Positions 44,796 through 56,560 of a stretch of DNA of 64,000 nt are shown here, piece after piece. Location of the stretch: positions 154,780,249 through 154,844,248 of the forward strand of contig CM077149.1 of assembly GCA_039583875.1 (NCBI GenBank), given 5' to 3'. Numbering within the stretch: position 1 is the stretch's first letter; the number at the start of each line of letters is the position of its first letter. The translations under genes were made by a program, and so were the position numbers. This stretch comes from Platanthera guangdongensis (lineage: Eukaryota > Streptophyta > Magnoliopsida > Asparagales > Orchidaceae). The notes under the pieces were generated by a model that was not told the DNA's origin, did no database searches, and worked only from the letters and a program-made list of their open reading frames with translations.

Positions 44796-45128
44796 TGATA
44801 AGACTTTGCAAGTAGAAGAGAGATCTAGGGGGAGATTTAGAGAGGGAAAGGAGAGGAATTAGGGTTAGGGAGAGAGGGAGAGGAAATACCTTGAAAATAA
44901 TAGTCCATGCCATCGAAAGGGAGCCCCGGGTTTATTAATACCTGGGGCTCAAGGGGGCCGGCCGGCCCCCCCACTTGGGGACTGAACCGGGTCGGTTCAG
45001 TCCCCCCTTGGCGCCTTCATAGGTTGGGGGCTGAACCGGATGGTTCAGCCCCGTTGTTTGGCCTCCGTTCTTTTGGTCGCCGAGTGTACGTTTGCCCTTG
45101 AAATTGTAGCAGATGCGGCGGCATAACA
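44796..45128 (-). repeat. 3' LTR of C2
   Basis: It contains three palindromes: 44953-44970 (GGGGGCCGG and its complement), 44977-45005 (arms GGGGACTGAACC) and 45027-45052 (arms GGGGCTGAACC). The last 37 codons of pol run into it, ending at 45017. Confidence 0.97.
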
Positions 45129-46588
45129 TTCCCTCCCCCTTCAAGCGGCAACTTGTCCTCAAGTGGGAAATCCGGAAACGCCTCGCGAAACTCCAAGAAG
45201 TCAACCCAAGAATTATGTTCGGCGGTCATGTGCGCCCACTTGACGAGTAGCTCGAGCCGGTACTCGGCACCCCGCCGCTTCCATTTGGTCAACAGAATCG
45301 CCTCCGGCGAAGGCCGCAATTCGCCGCCGCTAGTAGCCTCTGGAAGAGTAGGGCTGATGGAAGTGGAGTTCCCGAGCTTCTTCTTCAGTAAGGATACATG
45401 GAACGTTGGATGGATGCGAGAACCCTCCGGGAGAGCAAGAGTATAAGCCACGGGCCCCACCCGGCGGAGGATGCGGAACGGGCCATAGTATTTCGGTGCC
45501 AGTTTCTGGTTGGTCCGCCGAGAGACCGATAGTTGCCGATATGGTTGGAGTTTAAGGAAGACCTCATCGCCGACCGCAAACTCCCGCTCGGTACGATGTT
45601 TGTCGGCCTGAATCTTCATGCGATCTTGGGCGATGCGTAAGTTCTCCCGGAGTAGCGATAAAGTCCGGTCGCGATCCAGTAACATCCGGTCGACCGCGGG
45701 CAGAGCGGTGCTGGCTGGCTCATAAGAACTCAAATTAGGCGGGGGGCGGCCGTAGACCACCTCAAAAGGAGTGAGCTTGCTGGCCGTATGGAAAGATGTA
45801 TTGTAGCAGTACTCCGCCCAATGGAGCCACCGAGTCCAGGAGCGTGGCTCATCCATGACAAAACACCGCAAATAGGTTTCAACCCCATGGTTGAGGACCT
45901 CCGTTTGCCCGTCTGTCTGAGGGTGATGGGCCGTGCTCATGCGGAGGGAAGTCCCCTGAAGCCGAAACAGCTCCTGCCAGAAATTGCCCACAAAGACGGG
46001 GTCCCTGTCTGATATGACAGCGCTTGGAATTCCGTGAAGTCTCACAATCTCCTTGGCAAAAACATCAGCAACTGTTGCTCCTGTGTACGGATGACTCATA
46101 GCGATGAAGTGTCCGTATTTGGACAACTTGTCAACCACGACCAAGATGACGGATTTGCCCTGAGACTTGGGCAGGCCGTCAATGAAATCCATAGAGACAG
46201 TGTCCCAAATCTGACGGGGGATCTCCAACGGTGTCAGTAGCCCGGCGGGAGAGGTAGTCTCGTACTTCTGTCGCTGGCAGATCTCGCATTCACGTATAAA
46301 CCGCCGAACATCGCGTCGCAGCCCTTTCCAAAAAACATTCGCCCAGACCCGTTGTAATGTTCGCAAGATGCCGGCGTGTCCGCCGGTGGGTGAGGCGTGA
46401 AACTCTTGCATCATGACCGTCCGCCAGGCCGACGTGGCAGGGAGGACTAGCCGGCCCTGATGGTAAAGTCTGTCTCCCTGCAAGTGGTAGCCGGCCTCAG
46501 TAAGGCTCCCCCTGTCGCAGTGCTGCAATGATTGCTCGTAGATCCGGATCCTGCTGAACTTCTGCCTGTATCTCTTCCAGTGACTCAA
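45017..46588 (-). CDS. C2 integrase with chromodomain-like tail
   Basis: From about 46505 the frame reads EAGYHLQGDRLYHQGRLVLP, then the HHCC zinc region (EFHASPTGGHAGILRTLQRV, CEICQRQKYE). The core follows with MDFIDGLPKSQGKSVILVVV, ISDRDPVFVGNFW and DGQTEVLNHG (D, D, E). The C-terminus has [35 protein letters not shown] and LLVKWAHMTAEHNSWVDFLE (chromodomain-like). It ends inside the LTR (QTYTRRPKERR...). About 500 codons are intact. It is expected to integrate element DNA, with targeting by the tail. Confidence 0.94.
   Translation of the reverse strand: MSHWKRYRQKFSRIRIYEQSLQHCDRGSLTEAGYHLQGDRLYHQGRLVLPATSAWRTVMMQEFHASPTGGHAGILRTLQRVWANVFWKGLRRDVRRFIRECEICQRQKYETTSPAGLLTPLEIPRQIWDTVSMDFIDGLPKSQGKSVILVVVDKLSKYGHFIAMSHPYTGATVADVFAKEIVRLHGIPSAVISDRDPVFVGNFWQELFRLQGTSLRMSTAHHPQTDGQTEVLNHGVETYLRCFVMDEPRSWTRWLHWAEYCYNTSFHTASKLTPFEVVYGRPPPNLSSYEPASTALPAVDRMLLDRDRTLSLLRENLRIAQDRMKIQADKHRTEREFAVGDEVFLKLQPYRQLSVSRRTNQKLAPKYYGPFRILRRVGPVAYTLALPEGSRIHPTFHVSLLKKKLGNSTSISPTLPEATSGGELRPSPEAILLTKWKRRGAEYRLELLVKWAHMTAEHNSWVDFLEFREAFPDFPLEDKLPLEGGGNVMPPHLLQFQGQTYTRRPKERRPNNGAEPSGSAPNL
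45129..45143 (-). promoter_or_regulatory. Polypurine tract of C2
   Basis: The minus strand reads GAAGGGGGAGGGAA next to the LTR start TGTTATGCC. The tract lies within the pol reading frame, because pol continues into the LTR. Confidence 0.88.
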
Positions 46589-48920
46589 TCACTGGTCCTG
46601 AAATATGGGACAAGGAACTCTCTGGTAGGCGGGAGAGTGCATCAGCCACCACATTTTCCTTCCCCTGCTTATACACAATCTCATAATCGTATCCCAGCAA
46701 CTTTGTCAGCCACTTCTTCTGCAACGGTGAGGCTAATCTCTGCTCCAGAAAATGTTTCAGGCTCTGGTGATCTGTACGGATCTGGAAGTGTCGTCCCAAG
46801 AGATAAGGCCGTCACAAGGCGACCGCATGCAGGATGGCTAACATCTCCTTCTCGTACGTCGAAAGGCCCAGTGTCCGGGGTGCCAACGCCTTGCTGAAGT
46901 AGGCCAAGGGTCGGCCCTCCTGTATCAACACAACTCCAATACCGACCCCCGACGCATCGGCCTCCACTACGAACGTCTTGGAGAAATCTGGAAGCGCCAG
47001 AACCGGGGTAGTAGTCATAGCCGCCTTCAGAGACTGGAAGGCGACCTCTGCCTCTGAACTCCAGTGAAAAGCGTCTTTCTGCAACAGCTGAGTGAGGGGG
47101 CGGGCTATCTTGCCATAATCCTTCACGAACCGCCGATAGTACCCTGTCAGCCCGAGGAAACCCCTCAAAGCCCGGACCGTCGTGGGGGGTGGCCAATCTA
47201 CCATGCTCGCGATCTTTTTTGGGTCAGCTTGTACCCCGTGTGCGGACACCAGGTGTCCCAAGTACTCAACCTCCGGCTGTCCAAATGAGCACTTGGACCG
47301 CTTGGCGTACAGCTTGTGATCTCGCAACATGGTGAGGACGGTGCGGACGTGCTCCAAGTGATCCTCCCAACTCCTGCTGTAGATAAGTATATCGTCAAAG
47401 AAAACTAGCACATACCTTCGAAGAAGAGGGCGGAATATTTCATTCATGACTGCCTGGAAGGTCGAGGGTGCGTTGGCCAACCCAAATGGCATCACCAAGA
47501 ACTCATAGTGACCATCGTGGGTACGGAAGGCCGTCTTGTGGACGTCTTCCTCCTTCATGCGAATCTGATGGTAACCGGACCGGAGATCCAATTTGGTGAA
47601 TAAGTGTGCTCCGTGTAGCTCATCCAGCAACTCCTCGATCATAGGAATGGGAAATTTGTCCTTGATGGTGGAACTGTTAAGCCCCCGATAATCCACGCAA
47701 AATCTCCACGAACCGTCTTTCTTCTTCACCAGTATGATCGGGGAAGAGAAAGCACTAGTACTGGGACGTATAATACCGGAAGTCAGCATCTCGCGTACGC
47801 TGCGCTCTATCTCGATCTTCTGAATATGGGGGTAGCGGTAAGGCCGGATGTTGGTGGGGTCCGTCCCAACCTTCAACTGGATCTGATGGTCCCGGAAGCG
47901 GGACGGTGGAAGGGAGCGTGGCTCCTGGAAAACATCATCGTACTGTCCCAAAAGTGCTTGTATCTGCTCTGGCTCCGCGCTAGCCTCCGATCCCACGGGT
48001 GTCACCCCCAGAATCATGGCTATTGTCCCGCCTTGCTCCTCCAGTCTCTGCAAACCCCTGAGTGAGATCTCCTTGAGTGGAGATGTCCTGATGCCTTGCA
48101 AACAGTGGTCCTTGCCCTGCTGAGTAAACTCCAACGTCATCCTGTCCCAATCTGTGGTCACCCGCCGTAACTGCCGGAGCCACTGAACTCCCAAGACCAT
48201 ATCCGAGCCTCGAATGGGGATAAGGTAGACGTCGGTGTGGCAGATGTACCCCGGCATCCGCAGCTCGGCCCTCTTCAGGACCCCTTCGCATCGCAACTTG
48301 CTCCCATCCGCAACCATGACCTGGAATGCGGCCTCCCGATCAATTGGAATCCCTGTCTTGAGAGCCACCTCGGGGTCAATGAAATTGTGGGTGCTCCCAC
48401 TATCGACTAGTATAGTCACCCGCTCCTGGCCAATTGCCCCTGCGATCCGTAAAGTGAGGGGAGCTGTGCACCCTGCCATCGCCTGAAGAGATATTCCAAA
48501 CTCCGTAAGATCCAGATCATCCTCAACTGAGTCACCAGTTGTGTCTTCTTCGCCGTCCTCGTTCCGAAGCATGAAGACTTGGACCTTCTGACACCGATGC
48601 CCCGGAACGAATTTCTCATCACACTTGAAGCACAACCCCTTGTCCTTTCTGGCCTGCAGCTCCTGCCACGTCAACTTTGTCACAGTGGGACGGCCCCCGG
48701 CCGGTGGTTCCTTCCTGGTTACGTCCGTCACTGTGGGTGCCCGTTCTGTTGTCCGAGTCTTCTGCCGGTTGTACCGCTCCTCCTGTATCCTGGCTAGGCT
48801 GATGGCATGACTCAGACTGCGTGGCATGTACGCGTGGACCTCGTCTCTCAAATGGTCCTTCAGTCCGGATACAAAACAACTCAGCATTGTCCTCTCTTCC
48901 CAATTGACCCGATTGGCCAA
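46497..48920 (-). pseudogene. C2 gag end, protease, RT and RNase H
   Basis: A 702-codon frame runs from MANRVNWEERTML: zinc knuckle LCFKCDEKFVPGHRCQ (about residues 97-112), protease ILVDSGSTHNF (about 175), RT with [45 protein letters not shown] (about 495) and LGFLGLTGYYRRF-type thumb, then RNase H (VVEADASGVGIGVVLIQEGR). A TGA at 46812-46814 replaces the Trp after AVAL. The same frame continues through RTDHQSLKHFLEQR and [12 protein letters not shown] to 46497, where it shifts to the integrase frame. Apart from the stop, all catalytic motifs are intact. Confidence 0.93.
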
Positions 48921-48923
48921 CCG

Positions 48924-50056
48924 TTAGAATTCTGTCCGGTACTCTGTGACTGATCCTTTCTGCCGCAGCTTCTGTAACATAGCCTCCACATCTTCATACT
49001 CTAAAGGCCCGAAACGAGCCGAGAAGGACTCCACAAACTCCTCCCACGGTGCGTAATTGCGTCCCCTCAGAAACCACTTGGTCCACTGGAAGGCGTCCTC
49101 CTCCAGATGGAAAGACGCCAACTGGACCCACTGCCCCTCCGGAATCTCTTGGTACTTGAAGAAAAGCTCAGCCTTCTGGATCCACTCTAAGGCGTCGCCG
49201 CCCTTGAACTTAGGGAAGTTCATACGTGTCAATTTGGGCTGCATGTATGGCCGGGGTTCTGCAGGTGCTGGTTGGTAAGGTTGCGCCGGGGCCGCTGCGG
49301 GCCCGGGCCGCCCCCGGTCCATGTCGTAGCCTCCTTGTTGCCCTCCACCCCATGGGTTGCCATTTCCGTAGTCCGCCGGTCCTCCGTAGAGCGGAGGTAT
49401 CGGTAGGATGCCCGCCACTCCTCCGATTGGGACCGCATTCGCTCCAGTTGGTCGAAAAGGGGCCACTCCTTGCCCCGGACCCCGCCAAGAGGGGCCAGCC
49501 TGAGTTCCGGGTCCGTTCCAGGCGGACTGGGCGCCGAACAGGCCCGCATGGAGCCGCCAGGCCTTCCGGCGGCCTCCAGCCGCCTGGGCGGCGGTAGCCG
49601 GCCTCCGTCGGCCCTCCGACGCTCCCTCCAGGGCCCCCGTATACCTCCTGGGTCGATCCCGCCGCACGGTTGGCGTACGCGCCGATCCGCGTAGGATCGG
49701 CTTCCGCCGAATCCCGCAACGGAGAAGCCGCCTCCTGTAGGCCCCGATCCGGCCCCCTGCTGCACTCCGCTTCCGATTCCAGTGCCATTCTGCACAAGAG
49801 GATGGTAGGATGCCTCCGTTTCTGATCCTTCCACCGCAGGATTTTTTCCTTTCAGATTTTGTGCAAGTAGGGTTTTGATCTCCTCCATGCACGCATCCAA
49901 GCGATCCTCTAGGGTTTTTTGGGAGGATTTCACTTGTTCTTCGAGCGCCGTCATCGTGTCCGACAACCCTACATAGTTCTCCTCGAGGGATGCAAGCCGC
50001 GCGGTTTCGGCTTCTGAGCGAGTCACCATCGTCGCAGGATGTTGCTCTGATACCAA
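48924..50056 (-). pseudogene. C2 gag
   Basis: It starts near MVTRSEAETARLASLEENYV (about 50029) with a coiled coil (LEDRLDACMEEIKTLLAQNL) and a G/P/A-rich middle. After a frame change somewhere in 49600-49890 come the capsid segments LTRMNFPKFKGGDALEWIQK, EGQWVQLASFHLEEDAFQWT and FGPLEYEDVEAMLQKLRQKG. It ends TEYRTEF with TAA at 48921-48923, in frame with the pol ORF that follows directly. Read-through or a sense codon there would give one Gag-Pol protein. Confidence 0.9.
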
Positions 50057-50057
50057 A
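50041..50057 (-). promoter_or_regulatory. Primer-binding site of C2
   Basis: TTTGGTATCAGAGCAAC on the minus strand, adjoining the 5' LTR; initiator tRNA-Met type. Confidence 0.92.
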
Positions 50058-50390
50058 TGATAAGACTTTGCAAGTAGAAGAGAGATCTAGGGGGAGATTT
50101 AGAGAGGGAAAGGAGAGGAATTAGGGTTAGGGAGAGAGGGAGAGGAAATACCTTGAAAATAATAGTCCATGTCATCGAAAGGGAGCCCCGGGTTTATTAA
50201 TACCTGGGGCTCAAGGGGGCCGGCCGGCCCCCCCACTTGGGGACTGAACCGGGTCGGTTCAGTCCCCCCTTGGCGCCTTCATAGGTTGGGGGCTGAACCG
50301 GATGGTTTAGCCCCGTTGTTTGGCCTCCGTTCTTTTGGTCGCCGAGTGTACGTTTGCCCTTGAAATTGTAGCGGATGCGGCGGCATAACA
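50058..50390 (-). repeat. 5' LTR of C2
   Basis: 333 bp; differs from the 3' LTR at positions equivalent to the GCCATCG/GTCATCG, GGTTCAG/GGTTTAG and GCAGATG/GCGGATG sites. The GGTTTAG change weakens the second stem-loop in this copy. Confidence 0.97.
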
Positions 50391-50395
50391 TAGCC

Positions 50396-51942
50396 ATAGG
50401 ATATGCCCTGAATCAGGTATGATGACTAGTACATCATGATCAAACGAAACAGTTTGAAATGGGCAGAAATTTGTAAGGAAAAGAAGAGGAAGGGATCGTG
50501 TTTACTACTTTCTTCTCCTTCTCGAAATTGTTTTAGTTTGTTATGACATACCTACTTTTAAATCTCTACTACTGTATCGATCTAGGTTCTTTGGCAGCAT
50601 AAATAAGTTGCACAATATTTTCTCCCCTTTTTTCAACTATTAAATACGGTGTTGTAGTACAAAGGAACTCAATTTTGCAGAAAAGACATTAGAAATAGCA
50701 TAGTGAGCATTTTATTTAGTATATATTGTTAAAGGTCACACTGTCTAAATGTCATCTAGGGGTGGCTACATCATAAAAGGTTGTTAATTATGTGCCTCGA
50801 ATCCTAATCCAAGGCGACGACTGATGCTGAACACGACCTGCGGGGTTTGGGGCCGCGGCCCTGGCCGAAATGTATTCGAGACACGCCCGAAGCACACAGG
50901 CGTGTGCCGATGTCGTGTAATAGTTGAGACCGTTCTAGAAGTCCGTAGACGCATCCACAAGGAAGAGACTTTTAGTCTGGAGGTCCCAAAATACACCCTC
51001 CCAGGGACCCTGGTTCAATGGTTTGTAGGTCCCAAAAGAGATTTAATAGATTTTGAAGGTTATCTTTACCAAAGTAGAGAGACTTCAGTTCATCCTACAT
51101 GACCTTTGCAATTTTGTGGTGCATACATGCAATATGACTCACTCTCCATGGTATTTAAGATCCAGGACTAAACTCGGCCATCATCCCGAAGTCAATGCTT
51201 GGTAAACTAAACAAGCGGGTCGCGAGTCAGGTGATAGAGAGGACTTTTAGTCTGGAGACTCGGCGCACTGAGTGGACACACTCAACAAAAGTTTTCTTCC
51301 CAGTAATGGATATAGTTGTAATTCTCATTTCATCACGAACATCATAGATGGGAGCCGGAGTGAGTGTGGCCAGAATGGTTGACGAGGCGGAAGCAGCATT
51401 GGTTCCCATTGTAAAAAAATAAGCGCGAGGACCGACGAGTTCTACATTGTAGTCTCAAAATGATGGTGTATAACAGCGAACAATTCGAAGGGTCAAACAA
51501 CGAGCAATATGGAACGGCGAGCACTAGCGAGATGGCACGGCGAGCACCAGCGAGCGGGCTCGGCGAGCACCAGCGAGCGGGCTCGACGAGCACCAGCGAG
51601 CGGGCTCGACGAGAACCAGCGAGCGAGCTCAAGAAGGGCTCAACAAGGCTCAGCGAGCATTGGCGAGCTCAACAAGGTTCAGCCTGTGTTATCAAGGTTC
51701 GCGCCTAGGCGCAGTTGAGGCATCGGGCGCACCCCATTGCGCCCCAGCAAGACTTAGGAGGGCAATGTCCCTGAGGCGCGCCAAGGCGCACCTAGGCACC
51801 CAATTGCTGAAAGACCCCTCCGTGAGCACATGCGATCTGCAAGCATGGGAGCAAGGAGATCGGCGAGCAAGTGGAGCAAGCATCAAATATCAGGAGGCGA
51901 ACACACAATAGGCCCAAATTCCGATCGATGGATTGAGCGCAC
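50396..51942. other. No gene recognised between C2 and F
   Basis: 50396-50780 is AT-rich and may be CRK intron. I looked for a catalytic-loop or DFG exon on the minus strand and saw none. 50790-51300 has two copies of GACTTTTAGTCTGGAG (near 50967 and 51243). 51670-51800 has several CGCCTAGGCGC-like blocks. None is assigned. Confidence 0.5.
51515..51660. repeat. Minisatellite with GGCGAGCACCAGCGAGCGGG units
   Basis: Imperfect units of about 23-24 bp (GGCTCGACGAGCACCAGCGA) are repeated about five times. They produce frames on both strands without domains. Confidence 0.75.
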
Positions 51943-54900
51943 TGTAAGACCCCTTCCCCTTACCAAGGAGGCTCCCGGTCTTATGCCCAGAACCGCCGCC
52001 TTACGGTGACACTAACTCACGAGTTAGTCGACATCACAAGACGCCGATCCTGCCGGCTAGTACGATCATATAACCTGTTCGGCCAAATGAGAAATAGAAG
52101 TATAAAAGCAGTATATAGAAACAACTAGTGCACAAGTCACAGCACTATCATCTAAATTAAAATGAAAGTACAAAGAGTCCAGAATGAGTACATCAAAAGA
52201 GAAAAGGGCTTATGCCCTGTACATGATATCAAATCTCTCTCTCTCAAAATGACAACAAGCGGAAGCTAAACTATCATTAGAAAACTCGTCCCACCTGACG
52301 ACGGGCTGCAGTAGTAGTAGTAGGTGGTAGTGATATCAGCTCCTCACGTCCTGCCACCTCGTCCTGCTGGTACTCCATCTCCTCGAGCTCCTAAAATGAT
52401 TGGTCACAACCGACCGTTAGTCATGAAGACTAAGTTGTTTCCTCCACACCTCGCCCACGCAACTACTAGGCACCGGGCGGGAGGACAAAGCGGAGGACAA
52501 CAAGGGGTATAGCAAAGGAAGCAGGTGACAGTGGAGCTATACTAACAAGTATATATATAGTATCAATTATTTCTACTCTAGCAGTTCTATATATATGGCA
52601 CATGAAAGGTATGAAGAACTGTACAGAAGTAAGTAACGTGTTGTAAGTAAACAAAGTACTCAAAGTAAACAGAGTAAAGACAGCAAGTAGAATATGCTAT
52701 TACTAAACTACCATCACAGAAGTACCTTAACTTATATGAATGCCCATGCTAATTTATAGGTTAAGGTTTCCAGAAATATAACTTATCATATAAAAGAGCT
52801 CATACTAATTTATATGATAAAGATCTATGGTGCGTATGATCTAGTTATGAATGTATGATATGCATGCGTTTTATGGTTCATGCAAGTGCAACTCACACAC
52901 ATGACTCTGTGATCACATACCTTTAGTTCCCACTTTTTGGAGCTAACATCACTCTCTGGTACCACCGTTGTGGCTACGGCAGCAGTGGAGCGGGCGTCTC
53001 CACTTCTAGGCGGGTGTACACACTACCAGGCCTAGACATCCCATACGCCTCTGTACACGTCCTAGGTGCACTCAAAAGTCTCTGTGTACTAATTGCTGGC
53101 TACCTACCAGTCTTTTTGGTCGAGTGTGCGTTTTTGGGGATCGTCCTCCAAACTACAGTGTAAAACAACCCACTGACCCCTCAAACCATCACACCTCGCC
53201 AGAGTCACCGTACTGCCAACGGTGTGACGATTGGCCCAATACCGCATGACCCACCACAAGTTTTATTTCTATACACATGCAAGATATTCCAACCCAAGTC
53301 TCTAGCTCGTAGGACCAAACCTGTCCTGATATCAAACTCCCGAGCCTCCAGCTCGCAGGACCAACCCGTCCGGAATCCCTCCAACCCATCACGGGTGAGA
53401 TTGAACATCAATGCCTTAGCCTATTTGAATACTCTTGTCTAATGTTTGTTATACCTAGCGGTTTAGGGTTAATCTCAGGACTGCCCAGGGCATGCCCGGT
53501 GAATGGCTCTCAAGGGCACTAGGAACTACGATGGACTAAAGCCCAAAGTTCCATTTCTCAAGGATATTTATTTTTATTAATGTCTACCTATGATCCATAC
53601 CCAGCTCTTGTTGTTACGCTGTAACGAACCTAATGACTTAAGTTATTATTGGGGAATCAGCGGTCTTCCGCCGGTCTCCGTTCTAGCTACTGTCCTTGAG
53701 ATCTTGCACACTATCACTCGATACTATGAAGTGACCTACTAGACACCAATCAGGGTTTGTCTTCCCAATATAGTTATCAACTCAACCTTCTATCGTATCC
53801 CATGTGGGTCCCAGTAATATGTGCTATATTTTGCTAAGCGCACCCATGACCCGTATGACGTGTCTTCCAAACTCTTGGGTCAAATGTCCCTAATTATTTA
53901 TCATGGTTATTATGACGTATGATATTGATCGATATAGGTTTCATTATTTTTCTAAGGGATTAATGACCTAAATTAATTCTTTTAATTGTGCGACCGGGGT
54001 CACCTTGAACATGATGTACTACATATAATGGTTCAACCTACCTAAGGAATTTACTAAGTGTTCCATGAGGTTAAATATCACTGCCTATCAGATTTCATAA
54101 TTTTCCGATGCAAATTCCTATTTCTTACCCAAATAATATTAAAATCCCAATTTGACCACTTTCCAAATAAAGTATATCAACTACGCAACCAAAAATTCTG
54201 AGAAAATTACTGAGTATTCATGTTGATATAATAAAGGTAAATACAGAATTTCCAAATCTTAAACAGTGTTTTGACTTAACTTATATCCATATGAACAAAA
54301 TTACCAAAATGTCATCATTAGGGTTTTCAGCATATAGAGACATCCAAAAATTCTCAATTAATTTATCAGGGATTTAATCACAGAAATAAACTACTATTAA
54401 TTTTTTCATAATATTTAAACAATAATTTCCCTTATTTTTAAATAATTTCAATAAGGGACAAAATGGTAAAATCTACTTAAAATCCAAGTAAACATTATTT
54501 AACAGTCCCATAAATTTTTCCAGAGGTGAACTATGTCCTACTAGAGCTTGTGTCACAATTTCAGAATTTAATGAATTCATTTGCCCTATTTTCCAAATTT
54601 ATTTCCTAACTAGGCATATTTTCCAATAATTCCAAAAATCCCAAACTTCCCATGGGAGGTGTATTCTATCCCTATGAGCTTGTGTCCAGAGTTCATGGAC
54701 ATGAAATGGTCCAATTGGGCTAAATTTTCATTTTTCTAATTTTACTATTGACACCCCAAATTTGATTATGCCAATCTCATGCATGTGGGATTTCCCAAAC
54801 ATACAGAGGTCAAAATGACCTGAAATCTCTACCATGGTGTTATCTTGACCTAATGAACATCCCACCCAAATTTGGGGGCATTTGGAGTCATATGTCTCCA

Positions 54901-56560
54901 AAAATACACTTAATTTAATTATTCGTATTTCACCAAATACTATAGAAAAATTCTGACCAAAAATTCTCATTTTTAGTCAGAGACTAGGTTTACCCCTAAC
55001 ACCAGTCTGACCAAAATTTCAGGTCATGGTGACTTATGGTTTGGCTTGGACATTTATTTTAAGATTTGCCCTAGCCTAGGACCAGTCTTGTTAGAATGGT
55101 CCTACAAGGAGATTTACTGTACCAAAATATGACTTTAGGGTGTCATTTTAAAGGTAAGGTCAAGCCCTACATTTTTCATGTTGATAGCTACCTCTGAATA
55201 TGCCTCTAAGAGGCCTAGTGCAATATCACTGTTATAGTGTGACAAAAATTACACTATTCATCAAAAATCAGATTAATTAATTAAAAGGGAAAATTTTGGA
55301 CGGGATCGGGTCATCGTCCCCATCAGCCAACGGATGAGATTGACCCGTCCTGGGCCAAGTTTGCTGGCTTATTCCGGCTACCTGGGCCGGCGCCACCGCC
55401 GGCGATTATCGCCACCACCTCCGTTGAGGTGGTGGCTAGCGTTTCCCGACGGTGACGTTGCCGGAGGCGGCTCCTCCGGCAATCTCGAGCTAGAAGAAAA
55501 ACTCTGAAATGTGCACACAATCTCTCATGGTATCGGGCTCAATTGAGCCCGATGTCTCGCCTAATTGATCTAGGAAGCTAGTACGGGGTGAGGTGAGACG
55601 AAATGAACCTGTAGCCGGGCTTGGCAGCGTGTGCGGTGGTGGTGCGCCATGGCCGAAGCTTGCTCGGCGAACTAGCCCGATTCTCCATTTCTCCAGTAAA
55701 AGCTTTGCTCCAGCAGTCGAACTCCACTCGTTTCAACCTCCTGAAGCTGATGGTGGGCTTAGATTTGGCTGAGAGTGACTGTGGGAGTAGGTTTGATTAA
55801 GGAGGTGGTCGGTCATGGCTTTAGAATCTCCTCCTAGCTACCAAGTGTCCACCAACCCTTCAACCGTGCTGGAATGAACCTTGGAAGCTTAGCCAAGAGC
55901 TTGGGCAGAGGGAAGGAGGGCCACATGGCCTCCATCCCCTCTTTCCCTCTCTTCTCTCTCCTCATTTTCTCCAAAATTCCTAAGTTACCCCCATGCATGC
56001 ATTCTCTCTCCAAATTTTGGGGGTTAGGGGCTGACATTAACCTCTTGGGCTGGTCATGGGCCTTGACTCATGGGCTTAGCCCATGAGGGGTGGGCTTGGT
56101 TTCTTCTTTTCTCTTTTAGGCCACTTTGTTGACTTTTAGGTTGACTTGGTCGGCATGGTGAGTGGGCTGACCCCACTTGAGGGTCATGGACCCTATGACA
56201 CCACCCAACTTGGGTTGGGCCAAGGTGATGCCCTACTTGGGCTAATTTGGCCTTTAAGTGTAGGTTTGACCAAATTAGGGTTTAGGGTTGACTTGGGTCA
56301 ACTTGGGTCAATAGGTGACCCAATGATGTGGCTTATGGTTTACTTAAATTGTTATTAGGGTTAGGGGTATAGTGGTGGGACCAATGTGTGGCTAAGACCC
56401 CAATTTGGGCTAGTTTGACTTGGGTTAACTTGGGCCCTATAATGGGTCCCATGTGACTGCACCCTAACTTCATGGTTCAAACCTAGCCTAAACTCATGCC
56501 CCCACCACATGTCCTAACCCAATCTAAGTAGAGGGGTTTAATTGGAAATGAGATGTTACA
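51943..56560 (-). repeat. 3' LTR of element F (4618 bp)
   Basis: Very long LTR. It has AT-rich middle parts, a GCC-rich stretch at 55370-55460 and short frames on both strands (for example 53205-53442) that recur in the other LTR and carry no domain. No independent gene was recognised in it. Confidence 0.95.

Larger units (their letters stand above)
44796..50390 (-). mobile_element. Element C2: young chromovirus-type Ty3/gypsy in CRK intron
   Basis: Two 333-bp LTRs (44796-45128 and 50058-50390) differ at about three positions. They are flanked by perfect tagcc duplications (44791-44795 and 50391-50395). Minus-strand order: PBS, gag, PR, RT, RNase H, INT with chromodomain-like tail. It is nearly complete: damage seen is one frame change in gag, a TAA at 48921-48923, a TGA at 46812-46814 and one frame change near 46505. 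It is related to element C. At 1.3e-8 substitutions per site per year, the LTR difference would mean roughly 0.3-0.4 million years. Confidence 0.97.

Noticed and set aside
44907..45101. Small plus-strand frame present twice (also 50169-50363)
   Set aside because: It lies within the two LTRs of C2 on the strand opposite to transcription.
51670..51800. CGCCTAGGCGC-rich segment as a transposon terminus
   Set aside because: Several palindromic blocks are present but no paired ends or duplications could be defined.
53189..53442. Short frames conserved between two places (also 62735-62988)
   Set aside because: Both copies lie in the paired LTRs of element F, so similarity reflects LTR identity, not a conserved gene.
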